Shown: piece after piece, positions 18,433 through 24,905 of the stretch
Numbering within the stretch: position 1 is the stretch's first letter
Layout: each line of letters opens with the position of its first letter
Source: a virus
DNA length: 41,964 nt
Direction: 5' to 3' (one strand)
IMG/VR virus record: IMGVR_UViG_3300006916_000100
Location: 1-41,964 of that record
Program-made: the position numbers and the translations under genes
Notes under the pieces: generated by a model
Seen by the model: only the letters and a program-made list of their open reading frames with translations
Database searches by the model: none
Told to the model about the DNA's origin: nothing

Positions 18433-19977
18433 ATGTCTGCAGAACAATTTTCACAGATTTTTGTCGGGTTGGAAGCTGCCTACGGCACTTACGAAATCCA
18501 ACGCGAACAAAACAACGGCAAGCAAGCCGGTAAAGCCAGCGTGATCAAAAGCCCGCGGACCATGGATTTATGGGAAGGGCATCTGAGCGGCGCAGGCGTT
18601 GCGCTGGGCATCATTCCCATTAATGAAGATAACATGTGTAAGTGGGGCTGCATTGATATTGATCAGTATGCAGGTTTCAACCACGTCGAATTGATAAACA
18701 AGATACGAGAGCGCGAACTGCCACTCGTTGTGGCACGGTCAAAGTCCGGGGGCGCACATGTGTTCCTGTTCACATCAGATTGGATTGCCGCAAAGCTAAT
18801 GCAGGACACGCTGTCCACTATCTCCGCCGGTTTGGGCTACGCAGGTTGCGAGATATTTCCAAAACAAATTCGCCTGCATCTTGAGCGCGGCGACGTGGGC
18901 AACTTTTTAAACCTGCCGTATTACAATGCAGAAGAAGGATTGCGGTATGCCTTCAAGGACGATGGCTCTGCAGCCACGCTTGAAGAGTTCTTTGAGTTGC
19001 ATACACGGTTCGTGCAGACGGCGGAGCAAGTCACTGGTCTTTCCGTAGAAAGCACGAGTGAAGTTTCACCAATAATGGAAGGCCCCCCCTGTCTGCAGCA
19101 CCTTTGTACACAGGGATTTCCTGAAGGTACACGAAATAATGGCCTGTTTAATATTGGTGTGTACTTACGCAAGTTCTCTCCCGACACATGGGAAGACGAA
19201 CTGATGCGCTACAACATGGAGCATTTTGAGCCGCCGCTGCCGCTGGCAGAAGTAAACGTTATCGCTAGGCAGCTTCAGAGACGCGACTACGCCTACAAGT
19301 GCAACGATGCACCTATCAATGACCACTGTGACCGTGAGCGGTGCCTGACGCGCCGTTACGGGGTGGGCAACGTAGGCACTGCAGCCACAGTTGCAAACCT
19401 TCGCAAGTATAATTCCAAGCCCCCCATATGGTTTATGGATGTCAACGGGGAGCCTTTGGAGTTGGACACTGACGCTTTGCAAAACCAAGGTAGTTTTCAA
19501 AAGTCCTGCATCGAACAGCTTAACGTCATGCCGCCGACAGTCAGTAAGCCTGTGTGGGAAAACCGTGTGGCAGCACTGCTGCGGGACATGACAGAGACAG
19601 AGGGCGGCGTGATTGAGGCCAGCACTGACGCATCTATCGACGGCGCATTCTACGAGTATCTTGAGGATTTCTGCCGCAACATGCAGACCGCCGCTGACAA
19701 GGAAGAGATACTGCTCCGCCGCCCATGGACAGATGAAGAAAATGATCTGACATATTTCCGGCTCAAAGATTTTGAAAGCTATCTCAAGCGCCAACGGTTC
19801 TTTGAATTTAAAACACACCGCATTGCCCAGCGTCTACGCGACATCAACGGCGAATCCACGGTGCTACGCATCAAAGGCCGCGTCGTGCGCGTATGGCAAA
19901 TTCCTGCGTTTGAAGAAGGAGTATCCGACATCACCACGCCAGATTACGGCGTCAACGAACAGGATATCCCCTTCTAA
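18433..19977 (+). CDS. Archaeo-eukaryotic-type primase (AEP/PrimPol-like)
   Basis: This 514-aa protein has AEP catalytic motifs: WGCIDIDQYA with the metal-binding D75 and D77, SKSGGAHVFLF (motif II, H109) and a later EIFPKQIRLHL segment (motif III region). A following helical module holds PPCLQHLCTQGFPEGTRNNG and four well-placed cysteines (C221, C291, C300, C305; the last three within CNDAPINDHCDRERC) that could bind zinc or an Fe-S cluster. The fold resembles TOTE-type or PrimPol primases rather than the T7 gp4 TOPRIM primase. It would lay primers for the PolA encoded downstream. The C-terminus ends QDIPF, an SSB-like docking tip. TAATG joins it to the helicase gene. Confidence 0.75.
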   Translation: MSAEQFSQIFVGLEAAYGTYEIQREQNNGKQAGKASVIKSPRTMDLWEGHLSGAGVALGIIPINEDNMCKWGCIDIDQYAGFNHVELINKIRERELPLVVARSKSGGAHVFLFTSDWIAAKLMQDTLSTISAGLGYAGCEIFPKQIRLHLERGDVGNFLNLPYYNAEEGLRYAFKDDGSAATLEEFFELHTRFVQTAEQVTGLSVESTSEVSPIMEGPPCLQHLCTQGFPEGTRNNGLFNIGVYLRKFSPDTWEDELMRYNMEHFEPPLPLAEVNVIARQLQRRDYAYKCNDAPINDHCDRERCLTRRYGVGNVGTAATVANLRKYNSKPPIWFMDVNGEPLELDTDALQNQGSFQKSCIEQLNVMPPTVSKPVWENRVAALLRDMTETEGGVIEASTDASIDGAFYEYLEDFCRNMQTAADKEEILLRRPWTDEENDLTYFRLKDFESYLKRQRFFEFKTHRIAQRLRDINGESTVLRIKGRVVRVWQIPAFEEGVSDITTPDYGVNEQDIPF

Positions 19978-21512
19978 TGTTTGTTATCTATGGCCCGCCG
20001 GGCACAGGCAAAACAACCACGCTGCTGAACATGGTTGAAAAAGCGATTGCCAACGGCACTGCGCCAAGCTCTATCGCTTTTCTGGCGTTTACGCGCAAAG
20101 CTGCGCGAGAGGCGCGAGAGCGGGCGGCACGTCAGTTCAAACTGGATCTTGAGAAAGACCTGAATTTTTTCAGGACGCTGCACAGCTTCTGCTACCACCT
20201 GTCGGATATCAATCAAAACAACTTGATGGGTAATGAGCATCTTAAAGAGTTCGGCCAAAGCGTTGGTTTCAACCTTATGGCAAAAGGCAGCGATGACTAC
20301 GACGACGACATAGGATCCAATTCCCGCGACAACCCTATGATGCAGTTGATTCAGTTGGCCCGGCTCAAGAAAGAGCGCATAGAAACCACATATAGAGAAA
20401 GCGCTGTCGAGGAGCCGCTGACCACGGTCAAGTATATCAACGAGGCATACGCAGCTTTTAAAACAGCTAACAACCTCTACGACTACACCGACATCCTAGA
20501 ATGGTTCGCGGAACACGGCTCACGGGTATGCCCGCCCTTCAGTATGGTCTTTCTGGATGAGGCGCAAGACTTATCCCCGCTTCAATGGGAAGTGGCACAT
20601 ATCTTGAATGACAATGCAGGCCGCATGTATGCCGCCGGTGACGACGATCAAGCTATCTATCGTTGGGCAGGAGCGAATGTTGAGCATTTCCTTGGTGTAG
20701 AAGATGGGTCAGAGGTGTTGTCGCAATCCTACCGGATACCTTCAAAGGTGCATGACGTGGCTACTCGCATCGTCAACCGGATCCAAACCCGCAGACCAAA
20801 AAAGTACCGGCCAAAAGACATGACGGGCGTTGTAGACCGTGTGTTCATGCCAGACATGAAGCGATTTGCACAAGATGAGTGGCTAGTCATGGCGCAGTGC
20901 AACTACATGTTGAATGACATATGCGAGCAACTGAAGATACACGGCTATTTCTTTGAGAACCGCGGTAGCAAAAGCATTAGCGAGAAGCTGGCGTCGGCGT
21001 TGATTGCATGGGAAGCCCTGTGTGGTGGTGGTGAGATCGACGCTATGTCTGCGCGAAACCTCTACTACTACATGAAATCAGGTAGCCGGATTAAACGCGG
21101 TTTCAAAGCTCTGTCCACTATCGACGTGCAAAGCACATACAACTTAACGACACTACAAACGGATTTTGGTCTGCTAGCTACCGGCGACATGCCGTGGCAA
21201 GAAGCAATGAACAACGTGCCAGAGCATCTGAATACCTACGTGTCCGCCCTGCTCCGCCGCGGGGAGAACCTGAGACACGAACCACGGATCAAGGTATCGA
21301 CAATACATGGGTCAAAGGGGGGAGAGGCAAACAACGTTGTCCTGTACACAGACATATCCCACGCATCTGACCAAGCAGTTTCATCCAACACGTTAGAAGG
21401 AAGACGCATGATGGATGATCTTCACAGGCTTTTTTACGTCGGCGTCACGCGGACAAAAGAAAGCTTGTACATCGTGTCGCCCATGGATGGCTTGCGTAGC
21501 TATCAAATATGA
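19977..21512 (+). CDS. UvrD/Rep-type superfamily 1 DNA helicase
   Basis: This 511-aa protein shows all SF1A motifs: I GPPGTGKTTT (6-15), Ia FLAFTRKAAREA, Ib RTLHSFCYHL, II VFLDEAQDLSP (DEAQD 194-198), III AAGDDDQAIYRWAGA, IV SQSYRIPSKVH, V ISTIHGSKGGEANNVVLY and VI RLFYVGVTRTKESLYIV. It is a 3'-5' ssDNA translocase by family. It is shorter than bacterial UvrD (about 720 aa), lacking most of the 1B/2B insertions, as phage copies often do. The TAATG overlap with the primase supports a primase-helicase pair acting at the fork. It likely replaces the ring helicase of T7-like phages. Confidence 0.92.
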   Translation: MFVIYGPPGTGKTTTLLNMVEKAIANGTAPSSIAFLAFTRKAAREARERAARQFKLDLEKDLNFFRTLHSFCYHLSDINQNNLMGNEHLKEFGQSVGFNLMAKGSDDYDDDIGSNSRDNPMMQLIQLARLKKERIETTYRESAVEEPLTTVKYINEAYAAFKTANNLYDYTDILEWFAEHGSRVCPPFSMVFLDEAQDLSPLQWEVAHILNDNAGRMYAAGDDDQAIYRWAGANVEHFLGVEDGSEVLSQSYRIPSKVHDVATRIVNRIQTRRPKKYRPKDMTGVVDRVFMPDMKRFAQDEWLVMAQCNYMLNDICEQLKIHGYFFENRGSKSISEKLASALIAWEALCGGGEIDAMSARNLYYYMKSGSRIKRGFKALSTIDVQSTYNLTTLQTDFGLLATGDMPWQEAMNNVPEHLNTYVSALLRRGENLRHEPRIKVSTIHGSKGGEANNVVLYTDISHASDQAVSSNTLEGRRMMDDLHRLFYVGVTRTKESLYIVSPMDGLRSYQI

Positions 21513-21543
21513 GCGAAAAACCAGAAACATGAGGAGTGAAAGC

Positions 21544-21840
21544 ATGTTTAAAAAATTCTTGAAACTGTTCTTCCCCACCTTTGTGGCACCGCCGGAGAGT
21601 GAAAAGCCTAAACTAAACCCCCGCAGCTTTACGATGCATTACGACGAAAAAGGTAAATTGGTTGCGGGCGAAAAGCCAGAAAGAGCCAGAGATGACAAAG
21701 GTCGTCTGGTGGCGGACAACACCAAAACACCCGCCGTCAATGAGGCTTGGGTAGGCGGTAAGGCCCCAGCTAAAAAGGCCGCTTCAAAGAAAAAAGCTGC
21801 CCCGAAGAAAAGGGGACGCCCCACAAAGGCGAAGAAATGA
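21544..21840 (+). CDS. Small basic protein with C-terminal AT-hook
   Basis: The start at 21544 is preceded by GAGGAG with 7-bp spacing; an upstream ATG at 21529 lacks this. The 98-aa product has an N-terminal hydrophobic/basic segment (MFKKFLKLFFPTFVAPPE), a KGKLVAGEKPERARDDKGRL repeat-like middle (K/R-G-(K/R)-L-V-A occurs twice) and a lysine-rich tail with KKRGRPTKAKK, an AT-hook-type minor-groove binding motif. A histone-like or DNA-compacting role near the replication machinery is inferred. It lies between helicase and polymerase genes and overlaps the next gene by ATGA. A second small AT-hook protein is encoded at 27485. Confidence 0.65.
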   Translation: MFKKFLKLFFPTFVAPPESEKPKLNPRSFTMHYDEKGKLVAGEKPERARDDKGRLVADNTKTPAVNEAWVGGKAPAKKAASKKKAAPKKRGRPTKAKK

Positions 21841-22028
21841 AGAAGCACATCGTATATTGCAGCCTTCAAAAGAAGGGTGCCCTGAATCTCGCTGTCCTGA
21901 CAAAGGACAGCGGGAAAGGGGATGACTACAACGTGTACGCCATATCGCCAGAACAGGCGCAAGAATTGGCAAGGCATCTTTTAAATCTTCTCGCTGAAGA
22001 AAGGCGTTTGCCGGATGAAGAGGAATGA
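21837..22028 (+). CDS. Small hypothetical protein
   Basis: This 63-aa protein starts in an ATGA overlap with the AT-hook gene and overlaps the polymerase gene by 14 bp. A beta-type N-terminus (MKKHIVYCSLQKKGALNLAV) is followed by a C-terminal helix (ISPEQAQELARHLLNLLAEE) and an acidic end. No domain is recognised. Tight coupling on both sides and good coding character support it as a real gene of the replication operon, perhaps a polymerase or helicase accessory. That is position-based inference only. Confidence 0.6.
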   Translation: MKKHIVYCSLQKKGALNLAVLTKDSGKGDDYNVYAISPEQAQELARHLLNLLAEERRLPDEEE

Positions 22029-23919
22029 TGGACTGCAACTGGTGATGTTTAATCAAAAGACAGATTGGACACCGCCGTCAGAGTTGCCCGACATTACCGA
22101 TAGAAAAGAAATTGCTATCGACTTGGAAACTCGTGACCCGAACCTGAAGACGTTGGGCCCCGGTTGGCCCCGCAATGACGGGGAAGTTATAGGTTACGCT
22201 GTCGCCTGTGACGGGTGGAGCGGTTACTTACCAATCGCCCACCTTGGCGGCGGCAACCTCGACAAGCGCATCGTCAACAACTGGATGAAGAAGGTGCTTG
22301 CCTGCCCCGCCGACAAAGTAATGCATAACGCACAGTATGATCTTGGATGGCTCAAAGCGAGCGGCTTTGAAGTGAACGGCCATATCAGCGACACGATGGT
22401 CGTCGCTGCGCTGCTAGATGAAAATAGATTTAGTTATAGCCTTAACTCTGTTTGTTACGACCACCTGAACAAGACCAAGTCCGAAAAGGGTCTGGTGCAA
22501 GCGGCAAAGGATTTTGGCTTGGACCCCAAGTCCGAAATGTGGAAGATGCCCGCCATGTTTGTGGGAGAGTATGCTACCGCCGACGCGGAGCTTACGTTGG
22601 AACTTTGGACATATTTTAAAGTTGAGATAGGCAAGCAGGGGCTCACCACCGTCCATGCGCTGGAGCGAGACTTGCTGCCATGTCTTGTGGATATGACTCT
22701 GCGCGGTATCCGGGTGGACACTGACGCAATGGAACGCGCCAGCCAGTTTATGCTGCAGCAAGAGAAAGCCGCCGTGAAACAGATAAAGTCTCTGGTCGGC
22801 TTCGATGTAGAAATATGGGCAGCGCAGTCAATAGCCAAAGCCTTCGACAAGCTCGACATCAGCTACCCCAAGACTGAAAAGAATGCGCCATCCTTTACCA
22901 AAGCTTTCCTGACCACGCACACGCACGATCTGCCCAAAGCAATCCTGCAGGCGCGTGAGTTTAACAAAAGCAAGAACACCTTCATGGATGGGCTTTTAAA
23001 GCACGTCGGCAAGGATGGGCGTGTCCACGGCCACATCAACCAAATCAGGTCAGATGACGGCGGTACAGTGTCCGGGCGCATATCCATGTCAAACCCCAAC
23101 TTGCAGCAAATTCCTGCACGGCACCCGGACCTTGGCCCGTTGATACGATCCGTGTTCAAACCAGAAGAAGGCCAGAAGTGGGCTTCTATAGACTATTCGC
23201 AACAGGAACCACGGATCTTGGTTCACTTTGCAGCGGCTTTTCAGGAAGCCACCGGCAAAGAAATGCCGCGGGTGGATGAGTTTGTGGACGGCTACACTAA
23301 CAACCCCGACATGGATTTCCATGACATGGTGGCTGGTATCGCCGATATCCCGCGCAAACAGGCAAAGACGATCAACCTTGGCATGATGTACGGCATGGGC
23401 GTAGGAAAGCTTGCCGATCAGCTTGACCTGTCGAAGGAGGAAGCAAAGGAACTAATGACGCAGTATGATAGCCGCGTCCCCTTTGTGAAGCGTCTGATGC
23501 GGGCGGTGCAGGAGCGTGTGCAGAACGGAAACAAAGAAGGCTCTATCCGCTCCCTGCTGGGGCGTAAGTGCCGGTTTCCTGACTTTGAGCCGCAGAGCTT
23601 CGGCATGCACAAGGCAATGCCCTACGAGGAAGCCAAAGCTTATTACGGGCCCAATGTCAGCCTGCAGCGGGCATATGCATACAAAGCCCTTAACAGGCTC
23701 ATACAGGCGTCCGCCGCCGACATGACGAAGAAGGCAATGGTAGACATCTACAAAGCTGGTGTGCTGCCCCTGCTGCAGGTACATGACGAGCTAGCCTTCA
23801 GTGTCGCCGACGAGGCAGAAGCAAAAACACTTGCAGGAATCATGTGTGATGCAATAGATTTAAAAGTGCCGATGCAGACCGATATCGAAATGGGCTCCAG
23901 TTGGGGCGATTCGATGTAG
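22015..23919 (+). CDS. Family A DNA polymerase (PolA type) with 3'-5' exonuclease
   Basis: This 634-aa protein lacks the 5' nuclease domain. Exonuclease: DLETRDP (D36, E38), NAQYDLGWL (D109) and YATADAELT (D190), so proofreading residues are intact. Polymerase: motif A ASIDYSQQEPR (D393, E398), motif B RKQAKTINLGMMYG (R447, K451, Y459) and motif C LLQVHDELAF (H590, D591, E592). Position 455, equivalent to E. coli Phe762, is leucine. The start is taken at 22015; an internal ATG at 22045 (MFNQKTDW) is a possible alternative and would not touch any motif. It ends the replication operon, followed by a strong terminator. It synthesises phage DNA from primers of the AEP-type primase. Confidence 0.95.
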   Translation: MKRNDGLQLVMFNQKTDWTPPSELPDITDRKEIAIDLETRDPNLKTLGPGWPRNDGEVIGYAVACDGWSGYLPIAHLGGGNLDKRIVNNWMKKVLACPADKVMHNAQYDLGWLKASGFEVNGHISDTMVVAALLDENRFSYSLNSVCYDHLNKTKSEKGLVQAAKDFGLDPKSEMWKMPAMFVGEYATADAELTLELWTYFKVEIGKQGLTTVHALERDLLPCLVDMTLRGIRVDTDAMERASQFMLQQEKAAVKQIKSLVGFDVEIWAAQSIAKAFDKLDISYPKTEKNAPSFTKAFLTTHTHDLPKAILQAREFNKSKNTFMDGLLKHVGKDGRVHGHINQIRSDDGGTVSGRISMSNPNLQQIPARHPDLGPLIRSVFKPEEGQKWASIDYSQQEPRILVHFAAAFQEATGKEMPRVDEFVDGYTNNPDMDFHDMVAGIADIPRKQAKTINLGMMYGMGVGKLADQLDLSKEEAKELMTQYDSRVPFVKRLMRAVQERVQNGNKEGSIRSLLGRKCRFPDFEPQSFGMHKAMPYEEAKAYYGPNVSLQRAYAYKALNRLIQASAADMTKKAMVDIYKAGVLPLLQVHDELAFSVADEAEAKTLAGIMCDAIDLKVPMQTDIEMGSSWGDSM

Positions 23920-23947
23920 TTTTCATGGTATTCCTCCCTTAGAGACT

Positions 23948-23973
23948 GGCCCCGCTCCGGCGGGGCCTTTTTT
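23948..23973 (+). terminator. Rho-independent terminator after DNA polymerase
   Basis: A perfect 8-bp GC stem, GGCCCCGC (23948-23955) and GCGGGGCC (23960-23967), with a TCCG loop, is followed by six T. It lies 29 bp after the polymerase stop and closes the replication operon. Confidence 0.9.
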
Positions 23974-23974
23974 G

Positions 23975-24005
23975 TTGACAGTAATGCCTTCGTCCTTCAT
24001 ATATT
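23975..24005 (+). promoter_or_regulatory. Putative promoter of a small RNA
   Basis: Perfect TTGACA (23975-23980) is followed by TATATT (24000-24005) with a long 19-bp spacer. CATATA at 17 bp is an alternative. It starts one base after the T run of the polymerase terminator and is followed only by non-coding sequence up to the next terminator. Confidence 0.5.
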
Positions 24006-24011
24006 GATTGT

Positions 24012-24127
24012 CGAGAGAGACACACCAGTGTTTTTCTAAAAACTTAGAACTCCCTTGTCAGAGGATTTATCCTCCTTAAAAAGCAGACTGGGACATTTAA
24101 GCAAACCCCGCTTCGGCGGGGTTTTTT
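24012..24127 (+). ncRNA. Candidate small RNA between promoter and terminator
   Basis: About 115 nt lie between a promoter-like sequence (23975-24005) and a terminator (24104-24127) and hold no open frame of note. Two hairpins can be drawn: GTTTT-TCTA-AAAAC (24030-24043) and GAGGA-TTTA-TCCTC (24061-24074). The second is followed by TCCTCCTTA at 24070-24078, whose CCTCCTTA equals the 3' anti-Shine-Dalgarno end of 16S rRNA. A phage regulatory RNA acting by base-pairing with ribosome sites is a possible reading. Existence of the transcript is inferred from signals only. Confidence 0.4.
24104..24127 (+). terminator. Rho-independent terminator
   Basis: A perfect 8-bp stem, AACCCCGC (24104-24111) and GCGGGGTT (24116-24123), is closed by a TTCG tetraloop and followed by TTTT. 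There is no gene between it and the upstream terminator, so it must end a non-coding transcript or act as a second barrier. Confidence 0.88.
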
Positions 24128-24128
24128 G

Positions 24129-24170
24129 TTGCAATCATTAACATAAAGTCTTATATTCTCTCAGAGTATA
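24129..24170 (+). promoter_or_regulatory. Promoter and inverted-repeat operator of the RHH gene
   Basis: TTGCAA (24129-24134), a 17-bp spacer and TATATT (24152-24157) form a promoter. An inverted repeat TATTCTC-TCA-GAGTATA (24154-24170, 6/7 arm match) overlaps the -10 and start point, the usual place for a repressor site. The gene 22 bp downstream encodes a ribbon-helix-helix protein, so self-regulation is likely. Confidence 0.5.
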
Positions 24171-24191
24171 ACTGTACCAGTAGAGGGTGTT

Positions 24192-24359
24192 ATGGATGTC
24201 GAGAAGTGGAAATCAATCGTAGTCCCGATGGATATTTACCGCGGGATTAAACAAATCGCACAGATGGAGAACAGAAGCATCTCCGGTCAGTTGCGCGTTA
24301 TGTTCGACGTGTTCTGCCGCACAGAGGGCTACCAAATAAAAAAGAAAGGTCAAGGCTAG
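24192..24359 (+). CDS. Ribbon-helix-helix (Arc/CopG-like) DNA-binding regulator
   Basis: A 55-aa protein: MDVEKWKSIVVPMDIYRGIK, then QIAQMENRSISGQLRVMFDV, then a basic tail ending KKKGQG. The pattern of a short beta strand (SIVVPMDIYRGI), a helix (IKQIAQMENR), a turn S-I-S and a second helix (GQLRVMFDVF) is that of RHH repressors, which bind DNA as dimers through the strand. GAGGG lies upstream of the ATG. It has its own promoter with an overlapping inverted repeat and sits at the head of the control region, so it is the most obvious regulator in the window. Its targets are unknown; the repeated 18-bp operators further right are candidates. Confidence 0.7.
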   Translation: MDVEKWKSIVVPMDIYRGIKQIAQMENRSISGQLRVMFDVFCRTEGYQIKKKGQG

Positions 24360-24410
24360 AACTTCTGGTTTTTTCTACATATCGTTATTGTTTAACAACG
24401 GGAGAAAACC

Positions 24411-24662
24411 ATGACAGCCTTACCTAACCGCCGACCATGCGTCACAGAAGATGTAGGCATGGGCCTCACTGTAACCGTCAGCTATCATCCACAAACAGGA
24501 ACGGCCTGCGAGGTGTTTCTCACAGGCCGCGGGAAAGCTTCAGACAATCCTATGCAGGAAGCTCTTTATAATCTGGGGGTTTGCGCGTCCAGTTTGATGC
24601 AAGACAAGCCTGTCGATACCCTTCCAGAAGAGAAAAACTTCAACCAACAGGCGGCACAGTAG
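24411..24662 (+). CDS. Small conserved protein, possible TSCPD-like
   Basis: This 83-aa protein opens with MTALPNRRPCVTEDVGMGLT and continues VTVSYHPQTGTACEVFLTGR and NPMQEALYNLGVCASSLMQD. The LPNRR start, a beta pair ending in (C/I)-x-E-(V/I)-F, then a helix with a C-A-S-x-x-(L/M)-Q pattern recall small TSCPD-like proteins in alphaproteobacterial phages. Function is unknown. The ribosome site is GGGAGA in an AACAACGGGAGA leader shared with three other genes here. Its 3' end overlaps, on the other strand, a zinc-ribbon ORF (24566-24736). Confidence 0.65.
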   Translation: MTALPNRRPCVTEDVGMGLTVTVSYHPQTGTACEVFLTGRGKASDNPMQEALYNLGVCASSLMQDKPVDTLPEEKNFNQQAAQ

Positions 24663-24736
24663 AAAAGCTTGCCATATGCTGTGTCGGCTTTGTCGCCGCA
24701 CTCAACACACTTTGAGTAGAACATAACTCTCTTCAT
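24566..24736 (-). CDS. Small zinc-ribbon protein (minus strand)
   Basis: A 56-aa ORF opens MKRVMFYSKCVECGDKADTA and continues YGKLFYCAACWLKFF. It holds CxxC (10-13) and CxxC (27-30), a treble-clef or zinc-ribbon spacing. The ribosome site AGGAGGGAAGG lies just upstream and is the strongest in this part of the window. Its ATG overlaps the TGA of the upstream ORF (ATGA). The last 97 bp run antisense to the 3' end of the gene at 24411. Together these support a real gene despite its size. Function is unknown; zinc-mediated nucleic-acid or protein contact is a reasonable guess. Confidence 0.5.
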   Translation of the reverse strand: MKRVMFYSKCVECGDKADTAYGKLFYCAACWLKFFSSGRVSTGLSCIKLDAQTPRL

Positions 24737-24888
24737 CCTTCCCTCCTAAAAAATCTACCGCGAGCGGCCTGAGTTGTGTTTTTTAAAGAACGCGTCTCAG
24801 GCCCTCGTCTACTGTGTTCTAGTATCGGTATGTAAAGAGCCTTTTGACGAATAGCTTGAAGAGCTTTTTTAAACTCTTCAAGCGTCAT
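24733..24888 (-). CDS. Small basic hypothetical protein (minus strand)
   Basis: This 51-aa ORF reads MTLEEFKKALQAIRQKALYI and ends in an R/K-rich tail (AARGRFFRREG). The N-terminal helix resembles EF-x-x-A-(L/I) type helices of small phage proteins but no family is recognised. It begins 17 bp after the stop of the ParB-fold gene; a GTG at 24906, overlapping that gene's TAG, is an alternative start giving 57 aa. No clear ribosome site is present for either. ATGA coupling to the zinc-ribbon ORF is the main support. The three would form one minus-strand operon. Confidence 0.4.
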   Translation of the reverse strand: MTLEEFKKALQAIRQKALYIPILEHSRRGPETRSLKNTTQAARGRFFRREG

Positions 24889-24905
24889 GTCATCACGATG
24901 GCGCA

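Noticed and set aside
19165-19818. 217-codon minus-strand open frame
   Set aside because: Antisense to the primase gene, whose catalytic motifs and C-terminus are clear; the frame shows no motif and no ribosome site.
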